64,000 nucleotides of DNA from Luscinia megarhynchos (Eukaryota; Chordata; Aves; Passeriformes; Turdidae). Location of the stretch: NCBI GenBank assembly GCA_034336665.1, contig CM067568.1:44496770-44560769 (forward strand), written 5' to 3'. Positions 1 to 12,300 of this stretch are shown piece by piece. The notes below the pieces were generated by a model, which was given only the letters and a program-made list of their open reading frames with translations, did no database searches and was not told the origin of the DNA. Numbering within the stretch: the stretch's first letter is position 1; every line of letters begins with the position of its first letter. The translations under genes and the position numbers were made by a program.

Positions 1-191
1 TGGAAGTGAGTTTATTTGGAAAGCCTGGTGATTTTTTTTTAATTGCAGAGTTAAATATGCAGTATGAATGTTAATCTCCTTCATTATTAGAACTGAATTA
101 TAGAGGATTTATTATATCAAAAGTGATATCAAACTGATTAAGGTATTCTTGGTGTATTGAAGTCTAACAGTGTTTTAATTCCCCTCACCAG

Positions 192-377
192 CTTTTGAAG
201 GAGCATGCTTTGTCAATACCAGCACAGGAATCCTGGCCTCTTGTTGGGCAGTTCTCAAGCATCGGTTCAATGGGAGCTGACGGGTCCAAGTGGCTGTGCT
301 CAGAGTTCCAGGAGAGCCTGGTGGCTGCAGGCAGCGGTGTCACAACTTTCCGTAAATGTGATGTCCCAATCCATTTG
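192..377 (+). CDS. TDP1: TDP1 exon (first in window)
   Basis: This 186-nt exon starts and ends in phase 0. The acceptor is a pyrimidine-rich tract ending in CACCAG at 186-191, and the donor is GTATGT at 378. The 62 codons begin [10 protein letters not shown] and include the family-typical stretch [20 protein letters not shown]. This is the start of the second phospholipase D-like domain, and the residues around SKWLCSEF are near-identical to human TDP1. The C-terminal third of the exon is poorly conserved, as expected for a surface loop. Confidence 0.93.
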
Positions 378-3300
378 GTATGTCTTTGAGATCCTGGTGA
401 CCTTTGTTTAACACTTACTAGTTTGTTTTGGAAATCTTAGTCATTGGTTGCTTTTAACTTTTGGAAGACAATAGTGGAGTTTTCGTCATGAAATTGTATA
501 TATGCCACTTAATGCCGTTTAGTTGTGTGTGATTTGCTATAAAAATGTACCATATTTTCCATTAGATTATATATCATCTCATCAAAATTATCTTCTCATT
601 CTATAGCTTGTCTTCCATTGGGTTTTATAGATGGAGCTGTTTTTCCTACTGAGATGTAACTGAATCCTTAGTCATTAATACCTTTGGTTATTAGCACAAT
701 TAAGGGGAGGAGCAGAAAAGTTTGTGGCAGGAGCTTGTTAAATCAAGGCAAAATGATGGTCAGACTATGCCTTTACCATGTGCTAATTGCCCCTGCCTAC
801 TCATATCTTGTATTTGAAGTGTGAGACTAAAATCTCATAAAATGATGTTAAGAGCTAGCTTTGGCTGCTCTTAAAGTGGCTGAAGCAGTATTACTTGAGA
901 CTTGCTAGCTAATTCTGGTTAGCTGTGTAAGAGTGGTAAAAATATTAGACTTTTTGTTACTGGCACAATTATAGTTGTAAGCTGCAGTGTAAATTTATTA
1001 ATTCTGAAAAATTAATATTTTCATTTTTTTCTCAAGTTTTCTTCAAGGTGTTTGCTTGAAAATTGACACCCTGTCTATTTACAACTGTGTTATTAAAGTT
1101 ACTTTTTGTTTTACCTCCATGAAGGTTTATCCTACTGTGAGCAATGTGAGGCAAAGTCTAGAAGGCTATCCTGGTAAGCATACGAATCCCCATTATGGTG
1201 AATTACATGACTTGGTGCAAATGAACAGTTCTGTGGACTCCTGCAGTTAGTGAATTCCTGAGAGTAGTAAAGCTTTTGTAATGGGTTCTTATGGTGTCTT
1301 CTAGTACATGTTGAATACAGTAGGCTTTGCATCATGCTTTTACTATACAACACTAATATAATTAAGCATGCCTGGTTGATTCTTCTTAAATCCATTTCAA
1401 GAAATCACAATGTGCATTACCCAAAGGCCAAATCAATACAAATATAATTTCATCATAGAAATTTGCTTTTTTAAATAACATTGTTTGGGATTTGCAAGGC
1501 TGATTTTTTTTTTTTTCTGGAAGCTGCTTGGTTTGTTTCCTCTAGTTCTTATGGGTGTGGGTTTATTTTCTCTAGTTTGTATGGGTAATTCCAATCTGTT
1601 GATACCAAGTAGTATCCTATAAAAAAAACTACCCATAGTTGTCCCTATATATAGTTTCTGTTTTTCCCAGTGTAATGTGCTGTGTAGTGTTTAGGAACTT
1701 GCTAAATTATAAGAATTGAAAAATCCCCAGCAAGTATATACCATCTTATACTACTGGAGCATTTCACAATTTCCTGAAAGTAACTCGTGAAGGTAGGACA
1801 GGTAGCATATTCCCCAAGATATTTGCTGCTTTTAGAATGTTTTCAAAAAATAAATGTGCATGTTCTATTTTTTTTTCCTTAAGCTGGTGGCTCACTTCCA
1901 TACAGTATACAGACAGCACAGAAACAGCTGTGGTTGCATTCCTATTTTCAGTAAGTAGAACTCAGTTATTTGGGTTGTTTGGTTGCTTGCTTTTTTTTTC
2001 CTTAGTCTGTGTTTAAAGTTACAGTGCTGTAATGTTTGAGGCTTAAAAGCAAATCAGTGGAAGTGGTTACATATGATATTCCTAAACTCCTTAAAATAAA
2101 GGTGTTTAGTTCCTTATCTGCTGGGTTCAAAGAAAACATGCTGTTTACCTATAAAGATTATATGGGGATAATGTTGCTACTGGATTTATGTTTCTGTAAA
2201 GTTTTATATAATGCTTCCTTCTCTGAGCAGGAATAATGTTACTCCCTTTTTTTTAACTTCCAGTTGTTTTTTACTTTCCCCACTTGTGCCTCTGTGTTAA
2301 TGGGATTTCAACTAAGCCACAAGACTAGGAAGGCTATTTTTGGTGGTTGCTTTATTTTTTTCTTCTAAGTACAGCAGTCTTGCTGCAAAAATTCTCAGTC
2401 CCTTATGGCAATATCTTTTGTTAAAGATGCCTGACATTTTCCATTAAGAATTTCTATTTCTATGTGCTATTAGTTGTGCCAAATTCTAACAGTCTGACAC
2501 ATTCCATGCCAGATGTCTCCCACAGGCTGAATCGTTAAAAACTTATGCATGTTTAGAGAACAATGGGAAAAGTTGTTTTGCAAAGATCAAAAAGCATTAA
2601 TAGAACTTGTAACCTCTTACAAGACCACAACTTCCCATTCCTTTCATCAGAAACTTTTAACTCTTCTGAGCGGAAGTTGCTCTGGTAAGAAAATTCACTA
2701 AGTAAGATTGTGTTCAGTTGGGTATATATTCAGGGGACTGAAATAGAATTGCCAGTGACAGAGAGCATCCTCCATTCTAGAAAGTGATTGCTGCTGTGAA
2801 CCTTGCTGGTCAATGTCTAAGGAATGGAACTTGGGCAGAAAGCAAGTGAGGCTTTGTTTCCTGCCTTTAAACTGTGTCCTCTGAACACATTCAGCAAAGG
2901 AAAAAAGCTGCAATCAACCTGAAGCTTTCAAGATTTTTCAGTCGTGATACAAAAAGCAAAAAAAATCGTAAATCTGGGGGTGTTTGTGCAGTCTTAATTC
3001 AGTTTCTGTAGTCATACCTCATGAGAATCTTACTGCATAAAAGAGTTAAGCTTTTTTCAGCTAGTCTCTTGTTTAGCATGTGTTTGTGCTGTCCTACAAG
3101 GAAAAACATGGCTGAAATATATGTTCCGCTCTCTGATCTTAACTTCCTAAAATAGGAGTTGCAATCACTTCTTATGAAATCAAACTGCAGTTAGAGTACT
3201 GTAGGTAATAGATAGAAGTAAGGCACACTGTTTGTATCTGTCCTAAGATAAGGAGGCAAAAAGGCAGTAGACTGAGATAGTATCTCAGAATAACTGCAGT

Positions 3301-6300
3301 TAATGGTGAGGGGAGAAGTTTGTCCCAGAGTAAAGCAGTGAGGTAAATCTAAAGAAAATTAATTTTAAATTTCCAGTTCTACTGTTTTTCCTGGTTTTCA
3401 TTTTTACAATTTTATTGGAGTTACCTAATTATTTTTGGTCCCATAAACTTAAAGATGCTTGCCTAAACTGTCAGTTGTGAGAGAAAAGCTATTAACTGGG
3501 GTGGTTGAGTCATGATTCAGCCTTACAATCGGTATGTATGGAAAGTGTGGAGTTTGTAGGAGAAGACAAGTTTAGTCAGCTAATTCCATATCATATATAT
3601 CTTAATCTGTCCTATAGAAACAGACTTTGATGCAGCTTGCATCAAAATATAAAGAAGTCTAGTTTGCATCAAACATGCAGAATGTTTCAACTCTTTCTCT
3701 TTATGAATACAGGACCAGTTCTCAGAGGTTTTTTTCCTTCATCAGGGGAGATATATTTCTCATAGAGAAAAACCCCTGTGTGTGTGTCTATGCTCTCTTC
3801 TTAGGTGACTTCCATACAAAACCAACATAGGTTGTTAAGGTAACTAGGTCCTCACCCATTAAATACAAAGCCTCTTAGTTTTAAGTGCACTGTATGTGTT
3901 AGTGCTAAAAGTCAACATAGGTGAATAATTCCAGCCTTTCGAAGTCAGTCTGCTCAGGCTTTTAGAGGAACACAGTGCACTTAAGTTTTTCAGAGTTAAT
4001 TGATTGTTTTTGATTTGCCTATTAGAGGAGAATGCTAAGTTTGGGAAACAGGATTGTGACAACTGAAACCAGAATCTTCCTTCAAATCTGGGGGAAAAAA
4101 ATGTCTGTGTTAAGAAGCTTTCTTCCTGAGTTTGGGTGAGGACTAAGAGCTGTTAACATAAAATGCTTCTTAATGCTGTGACTACACACCTTCAGTTATG
4201 CACATACATTTACTGCTTGCTTAGAGTTTAGTTCTGTAACATTGATGCTGAATTAATCCAGCAATAACTTGTTATTTTAAACTAGTTTTATTATATAGAT
4301 GTATTACACATCTATTCACATAGAGAATACACACAGATGTATTCTCTTAAACCCTCACATTTCTCAGTTGCTTAGAGGCACAGGAAGAGGAAGAGTAGCA
4401 GCAACAATCTACCAGTTGCTCCTGCCTTTATGTCATGGATAATAAATTGTAATAAACTTAGGAAATACTATGAGGTTTAGTTTGGTGCCAAACTCAGTTG
4501 CTTAAAGCCATAATCACTAGTAGTCTACAAAGAACATATATTGGCCAGAAGTTTAGACTTGTTTAGTTCCTTGAGTGCTATCTGGAATGGAGAAATGGAA
4601 AAAACTTGTTAGGGAAACCTGACACACTGAGGAGAATATCTCTGGGTTGGTTATAAGGAAAAAAAACTGCCCTTCTGACTCCTAGTAGAATTTTTAACAG
4701 TTCATTTAAATGTAGTGTTTTAAGATTTTTCTCTAGGAGAACCAAGTGTTGAGTATGACATATATAAGTAGTGTTCCTGAAATTATGGTGCTGTAGTGTG
4801 GTATTTTTTAGACCTCAAAATAAAACCATGTATGAAAAGAATTCCCTTTGCTTTTCTAGCAAATGGTCAGCAGAAGTCACAGGTCGAACTCACGCTATAC
4901 CTCATATTAAGACATACATGAGACTCTCTCCTGACTTCCAGAAGATTGCATGGTTCTTGGTAACAAGGTAAACATCTACCAGTGCAGCTCTCACTTAAGA
5001 ACTTCATATATGGGGGGTTTTTGTCAGCTGTAGGCCTGGGTGAGTTACTTCCATAACCCTCATAATACTTCAATTAGTAATATGATTTTTTGTCCATATT
5101 TAATGGTTCTCCATTGCATTGCCCTATTTGAGGCTGCAGATTGAACTGATTGTCAGGATCTGTTGGTAATTACACTAAAATCTTGTCTGAGTTGTGACTG
5201 CCAGTTTTGGGGTTCAACACCAACAAAAGTAATAAATATTTTTAAATCATAGGTTAAGTTTCTTTAAGATATGCTGTTGTGTGGTATGGCATGAATGTAC
5301 TGGTTCCTAGAAAATAGGTACACTTTGAGTTAGCTGAAGTAATCATTGGGCTGTCCTACTGTTATAAAACACACAGATACCTAGAATTTGGAATATGATC
5401 TTTTGTCAGATTGAGTTGTTTAGTAGTCTGCCGTGAAGTATAAGCTTTATATTTCTGTGGTTTAGTTGTTAAAGAAGCCAAAAGAGGAAGCAAGAAATTT
5501 CTTGACTTGCAGGGAGAATGTCTTGTTGTGAACAAAAAATACAGATATATTTCAGTTTTGCCAAAACTGATTTTTATGCAGCCCTATATTCTACAGATCT
5601 GTCCTTACTCTTAAATGCTCAGTTACCTTAATATTTTTTTCTCTTTATATTTCGTCTCTTTAAATTTCATTACTCATTGCTACTGTTGCCTGCAATAGTG
5701 GTAGTAATTTTTAAATTTTTAAAAGGTTCTAAGTAATTTAAATGTGATGCTCACTCCACCTAATAAAGAAATTAATGGTTTCTTTTTCTTCTCATGTTTC
5801 TTCTGTTCCACCATCTGCTGTTACCAAACAGCATCCACTATGTCCATCAGTTGAAACATAATGTGTAAATTTTGTATTGTGCTCTAGAAATAGGTTTTGA
5901 CAACAGAATTGCAAATATTTTTTTCTCCCAAATTGATCTACTTTTGTAGTAGATACTGATGAAAGATTAACTACAGCATGGGGCTGAATAGCAAATTGAA
6001 ACAACCTCTTTGATAAGTATTTGTTTTCCTAAATAGATGAAAGAAAAAAATACCAAGAGCAAAAGATTCTGTAGCATTTTGTACTAAAATGCAAAATGCA
6101 AACCCACTCTGTACTAAATGTATTGTAACTAGTCATAATTGACCTAGCCTTTAATCTTCTTAAGTCATCAAATTTAAGCTATTTACCAGTACCAAGTTCC
6201 TTCCTGAAATGTGCAGAGAAGATTCAAAAGGCTGAATTTGTCTTGTAGATGTGTATGACAGAAATAGGCTTGTATAATTATCCACATGTGTTGTATGAAT

Positions 6301-9300
6301 GCCTTTTTACATATTGTCTCTTGCTCCCACTGTGCTGTAAAAATAGCAATAAGGAATAACAACCAAGTCACTTTTTGTGAGAAGACTATTCTGATTGAAT
6401 TTAAGTTCTGCTAGAAGGATGTTGCTACACTACGTTATTTAAATGTTTTCTTCCCTGAAGATTATGCCTCACTAATATGCTTTGTTTCTTTTCACAGTGC
6501 CAATCTATCTAAAGCAGCTTGGGGAGCTCTGGAGAAGAATGGCAGCCAACTGATGATCCGTTCTTATGAACTTGGAGTTCTTTTCTTGCCTTCGGCATTT
6601 GTAAGTTCATAGTTCAAGCACAAATTCTGGGATATGATGAAATTCTGCAAATATTTATGAATACAAGTGTAACTGAATAATCCAATCAGTAAGTTCTGCA
6701 TTTCCAGATTACAGAGTTAAAAGGAAATGGAATTTGTGAGATATTCATAGAGTCTTGTTTTCCTACACAGCAGGTATGGATTTAGTATTGCTGCAACTTT
6801 TTTTCCTTACTGGCAGGCAATAATATTTAAAATTGTAACATATACTCTAAACATTACTGGAAAGGATGATCAAATCTCTTCTTTTGTGCTTTTTTAAACT
6901 AGGCTGTGAGTGCATATTCTCATTGAAGTAAGGTGTGTGTGTGTGTTGTAACTTGAGAAACGACTCCTAATGTTGCACCAGTCACTGTTCTTGCTCGTTC
7001 TCTGAAATGCATTTGCAGTCATGTGACTGTCTTGATATCAAGTTCCTTATTGAACTACACTTGCTGGTTTTTAGCCCTCTAAGAAATCCTGTTGTAGAAA
7101 GTCCTTAATTGTACGTTGTATTAAAGAAAAAAGCTTCTCTTCATTGTTTAGGCTGGGTTTTGTCTATTACCTGATGGGGGAGATGCAAGTTTTTTGATAT
7201 GTGGCTGATTCCTCCTTCTCTCTGGTGAGCTGACAGTACCAAAATGTTCTCAACAGCAGTTAGTCTGTGATTACAAACCAATAACTTCTTCCTGAGAGAA
7301 ATTTCTTCTTTCTAGGGAAGAAACTGCAGGTTTCTCTGGAAAAGTGTTTGTATGCTAAAATTTCTTAGAAATATTTTGCTGATGAAGAGTATTATTTTCT
7401 AGATAGTTCACAGATGATCACATGATGTTCTGTCATTTCTGCTGGTTAGTAATGTAGTCCCAAATGAAAATTTACTAGTATTATGACATTGTAAAAATGT
7501 TTGCCTACCATAACTGGATAACTGTCATCTCCTGAGAGTGCATATTTAGATTGATGGTTTCTGACTGCAGCTAAAGTACTCCTGTATCTCACTCTTGACA
7601 TTTATAATGAGTTTGCATAGTAGTCAGGTCTCTGATATCATGAACCTTAGAGATTTTTCTCTCTAGCATGGTTTATGTGGAAGAAAACATGTTTATCAGA
7701 GAGCAAGACAAGAAAAATCCTACAGCTTCTTATAGTAGGAAGCATGTTTATTTATATCAGTGAGCTCTAAAATAAGAAAAACCATTTGTATAAACAACTA
7801 TTAATAACAGAATAATGAAGTGCTTGGCAAACAAAGTTGTGGAAAAAATCGACTGGCTTTTCTGTACATACTTCAAATGGGTAGGCAAAAAAAAAAAAGT
7901 TACTCATTTTAAAGTTTTTTTTCTTCTTGCATTGAAAGATGCAAGAACTGTGATGCCTAATCATCCTTTTCATACCTCTCCAGACACCTTTATCTTTGTC
8001 TAGACTGAAGTTCTTATCCTGCTGAGTTATTCCTGGAGGGGAGATTTTTTTGATCACTTGTACTTCTTTTATAAATTTTTTTTCCTGTGTATCATTTGGG
8101 TTGGGAGGGTGGTAAGTAGAGGGACAAAGGTTGTACTTAAAATGCAGATGTTATTCTAGAGAAACAGATCCAGGTATAAAGCTATTACACAATGGTGTTC
8201 TCAAGGCTCTCCTCACTGGGTCTCTGTGGCCTGCTGTATTTTTACAAAGTGGTATGTAACAGGTTAGCTAACCATGGTGTGAATACAATGCTTTCTCTCT
8301 ACAACCCTCACCTCTCATCTTTGTGAATTATAGAAAGCTCCTATGCTTTCTATAATTTCTACAGCTTTTAGATGGCTGTACTAAAATCTGTCAGTGTGCA
8401 CAAGACAATCTTATATTTGAGTTTCAGACCTCTCAGAGCACAACTTAATTGAAACTCATTTAACTTGCAAGAATATGTAACAGTACATCTTTTGGAAGAG
8501 AATACTTAGTTCTTTTTCTCCCAGTTTCCTACATATTCATAGTTAATTGTGGACACTGGCAACTGGAAGAGAGCAAGTCACTGGATTAGTCACATGATAT
8601 GGTGTATGTGGGAGCAAAGCAGGGAGAGACACTGCAACTGCTTTTCTTTCTTCCCTGAGCAGTAATGCCTACAGAGACTCTCGGTAACAAGGACGTAGTC
8701 AGACAAAGACTGATACTGGGCATATGTAAATGTGGTCATCTGATATTCAAGTTTCACTCCTTAGTTTATGAAATTCTTATGCATATGCCCTGCAGTTAAC
8801 TCTGCATAAAAAGTGCTTCTTTGATAATTTAGTCTGCTTGTCACACTGGTTTTAGAATGCTATGTGGCAGAGTAGTTAAGATAACAGAGAACTGGGAATA
8901 GACTAAATTTTTTAGAAACAGAAATTTGTTTACAAGTAAAGTTATGCAAAGTATAAACTACATGAAGTGCTTTGAAACATAACTGAGCTTTCCTAGGCCT
9001 CGAGGGACTCACCATGCTCTAGCTATCAGAATGCTGAATTAATACTGCCAGTTTCTGATAGTTCTGTTTCTTCAGGTTATTTCATGCAGTTTTATCACAA
9101 AGTGCATGACACATATCTGGTAGAAGATAAGACTTAGCATCATAAAATCACAGAATCATTTAGGCTGGAAAAAGACTTTTGAGATCATATAATCCAACCA
9201 TTAAAATATCCCTGCCAGTGGTGAAAGTTGAACCCACATGCCAGAAGAGATTGGAGCCTTAATCCAGCACCTGAGCCTACTTGGCCACACTACCCTGGTC

Positions 9301-12300
9301 TATTTGGATAGCACACATTTAATGTCACTTATCTTAAGAACTCCTCTAGCTCTGCAGTTTGTGCCTTCTATTTTCTGCTGAATACAAATTTGGAAGTGGG
9401 TCGTTCCTCACTTGCTATCAGCTGACTGCCAGTTTTTGTCTTTTTTAAAAAATGCTTCCAGAATTATGCTTTGAGGTTGGGTTCTGGCCTGGTGTTCTAA
9501 TACAGATTCTCAGAAGTATGTTGAATGGTTGTTCTCAATATAGCAGCAGCTGTTAACATTTACAGTTTCAGTGTTTAGAGAAAAATCAGCTGATGCTGGC
9601 ATTAGATCACAAACTTCTATTGAGTAAAAAATAATGTTTATAAGAGAGATTGTCCTGTGTTTGAACTACATTTCCCTTTCCATCTCTATTTCTCACCTCC
9701 TACATCTACACTCTTTTTCAACTTGCTCTTTCAGCTGCTGGGGATTCCTTTCCAGAGGCTGAGATAAAGTACATCTTTAACAGGTAAAACATGTAGTGAG
9801 AACAGAATGACGAAAAAGCATGGAGTTCTGGGAAGCATGGTCTAGTTATTAGCTTGTTTGAAAAATCTTGAAAGTGAAAAATGGAAAGGCTTTTAAGTAA
9901 ATGATTCTTCCTCACAGCTTCTGTGTCTGATAAGATGCTAAGATAAATTAAGCTTGACCTGTAAATCAGTATAAAAATTTGTGAAATACTTAAATCTTTT
10001 TAGAGGTTTGAGATTTTAGAGGTTGAGTATGGCACTGGCTCAGTCACCTTTTAGAAATACAAGCTCAGAAAAATATAACAGATGTTATTAAACTGAAAAC
10101 TTAGCCATAATTGCCTACCTAGTGCTATTAAATGAGATGTATTTATTAATATTTCAAAATGTAAGCAGCAGTCAAAAAGTAAAATAAAGCTGCAGAGGGA
10201 GAAATCTGAAAGGATAGAATATGGCTGAGGAAAATGTACAAGTCAGACAAAATTATTTTAGGCAAGATCCTGCTGGTTTGTTTTTTGGAAACAGCAATGA
10301 GAGCTGTCAGCATTCAGGAAATGCTCAAAACAAAGTGTGTGACTTACTTCAATTTCTGTGTGAAGATAGACACATGAGTTATTTTTAAAAGCATGTGAAT
10401 CTCCTCAGAGAGCCTTGTTAAAGAATGTATTCCACAAGATAGATGCTTACTCCAGGGTGTTTTGAGGAAACTAAATGTCGTAGATGAATATTTCCTGAAT
10501 GGAAGATCTCTGTAAGTTAAATTCTAACAGACAAATAAAACAATTGTAGGATGAACTGGTAGAGTCAAGCAGCATTGGAGGACAGCATCAGAGTCTTTCT
10601 GAGGAGATGAAAATATAGTTGCTGAGTACTGAGGAAGAACAAGACAGAGGAAAGCAAAGTGGTAGAATAAGAGAAGGAAGCAAAATGCCTGAAAAGAAAG
10701 ATGCTGAAGAAATAACGGCATGGAGTGTAGAAGAAATTTAGCAGAAACAAAAATATTGCTAGATTGAAGAAAACAATGGATAACAGGGCGAAAAAAATAC
10801 AAGTGAAAAATGTCCTTGCTTTGTAGGTAGAGGCTGAAGTAGGTTGTATTTTACATTGTGCTTTGTGATAGCAAGGATTTCACAAATGTCCAACTCAGAA
10901 TGGTGCCGTGCAGCATCTTTGTAATTTTGGTGTTGATCAGGCATATGAAGTTTGTTGTAGCATAAGAACTATCTCACAATACAGCAGAGAAACCTTCTCT
11001 GCTGTTGCACATTTCTTCCACAGGTGATGTAGAAGACAAAAAAAGCTCACAGGATGTCTGGGCAATCAAACCTCATACATGTCATATACATGCTGACAAC
11101 TAAAATGTCATCTTGTGAGTAGTATTTAGGAATATATGCCACCCAGACCCTCCCATCAATTGCAACCTGACTGCTATGAGTTGTGAAAATAAATCTCTTG
11201 GCACCACCATCACTTAGACAATTCCTGTTGTTTGTGAGCTATAGAATCCCTGGCGTATTTCATGTTCTTTCCACTACAAACTGAAGTATGGTTATTTGCA
11301 TTTTTACATGAAATTCCTGCCAATCCCTGAGTGATTCAAATTCATTGGATGTAAGGCTATACAACTTGATCGTTGCATTTTGTCGAAGTAATTATAAATT
11401 TTTTCCCAGTCATTTCCAAACCCTTAGATGTTTATGAGCTTTTAAAAATAATCTTGCATATTTGCATTGGTTCGTTTTGAATATATTACTTGTTACCTCA
11501 AGGCTAAACTCAACAAAATGCTGTAGCCTGGTTTTAATGAAGACTTATCAAAATACCTAACTTGAATGGTATAAGAAAGGGAAGTTCAAACTGGATTTTC
11601 TTTCAAGCAGTCCTTTAGCATGGACCTTGTTTCTTTGTTTCCTCTGTGCTTTCATTTAAAAGGCAGTGGCTTTTGCCTAGTCCTTGAAATATCATACAGT
11701 GTTTCTTACATTCTAACCTATAGTTTGCTCTTACTTTAGGTCATGAGACAAAATATTCATCTACATTCTAAAGGAGATTCTTGAACTGACTTATTAGAAG
11801 TGCTGTCTGATATTGTCTTTGTAAAATCTCCTTTTTCTAGGTTATTATTCTTCCTGAATACTAAAGAAAAAGGCACAAGGCTGCATTGATTCCCACGCTT
11901 TGTGTGGTCATGTGGATGTTGCTGTCTCCAACTTAAAATAACATTTGATGGCATAGAACTTCAGTGAAGAAAGACTTGCAGTATTATATATAGATGGGAC
12001 TCTAGATTCGGTGGACTTTAGTGGTAATTAGGATGCTTGCTTATACTATCACAAAACAGTAATGCTGTAAAACACATACTGGTGGACCATAGAGCTTGAA
12101 TAAAGTGCAAGTTAATATTTGGACATGAGCTGGTGATGTGCACTCGCAGCCCAGAAAGCCAGTTGTGTCCTGGTCTGCCTCCAGAGCAGTGTGGGCAGCA
12201 GGGCAAGGGAGAGGATTCTGCCCCTTTGCTCTGCTCTGATGAGACCCCCACCTGCAGTGCTTCGTCCAGCTCTGGGGTTCTAGCACAGGAATGACCTGTT

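Noticed and set aside
9213..9294. Functional tRNA-Leu gene on the minus strand
   Set aside because: The B-box and an anticodon-stem pair are damaged, and it continues directly into a CR1 tail, so it is a retroposon head rather than a tRNA gene.
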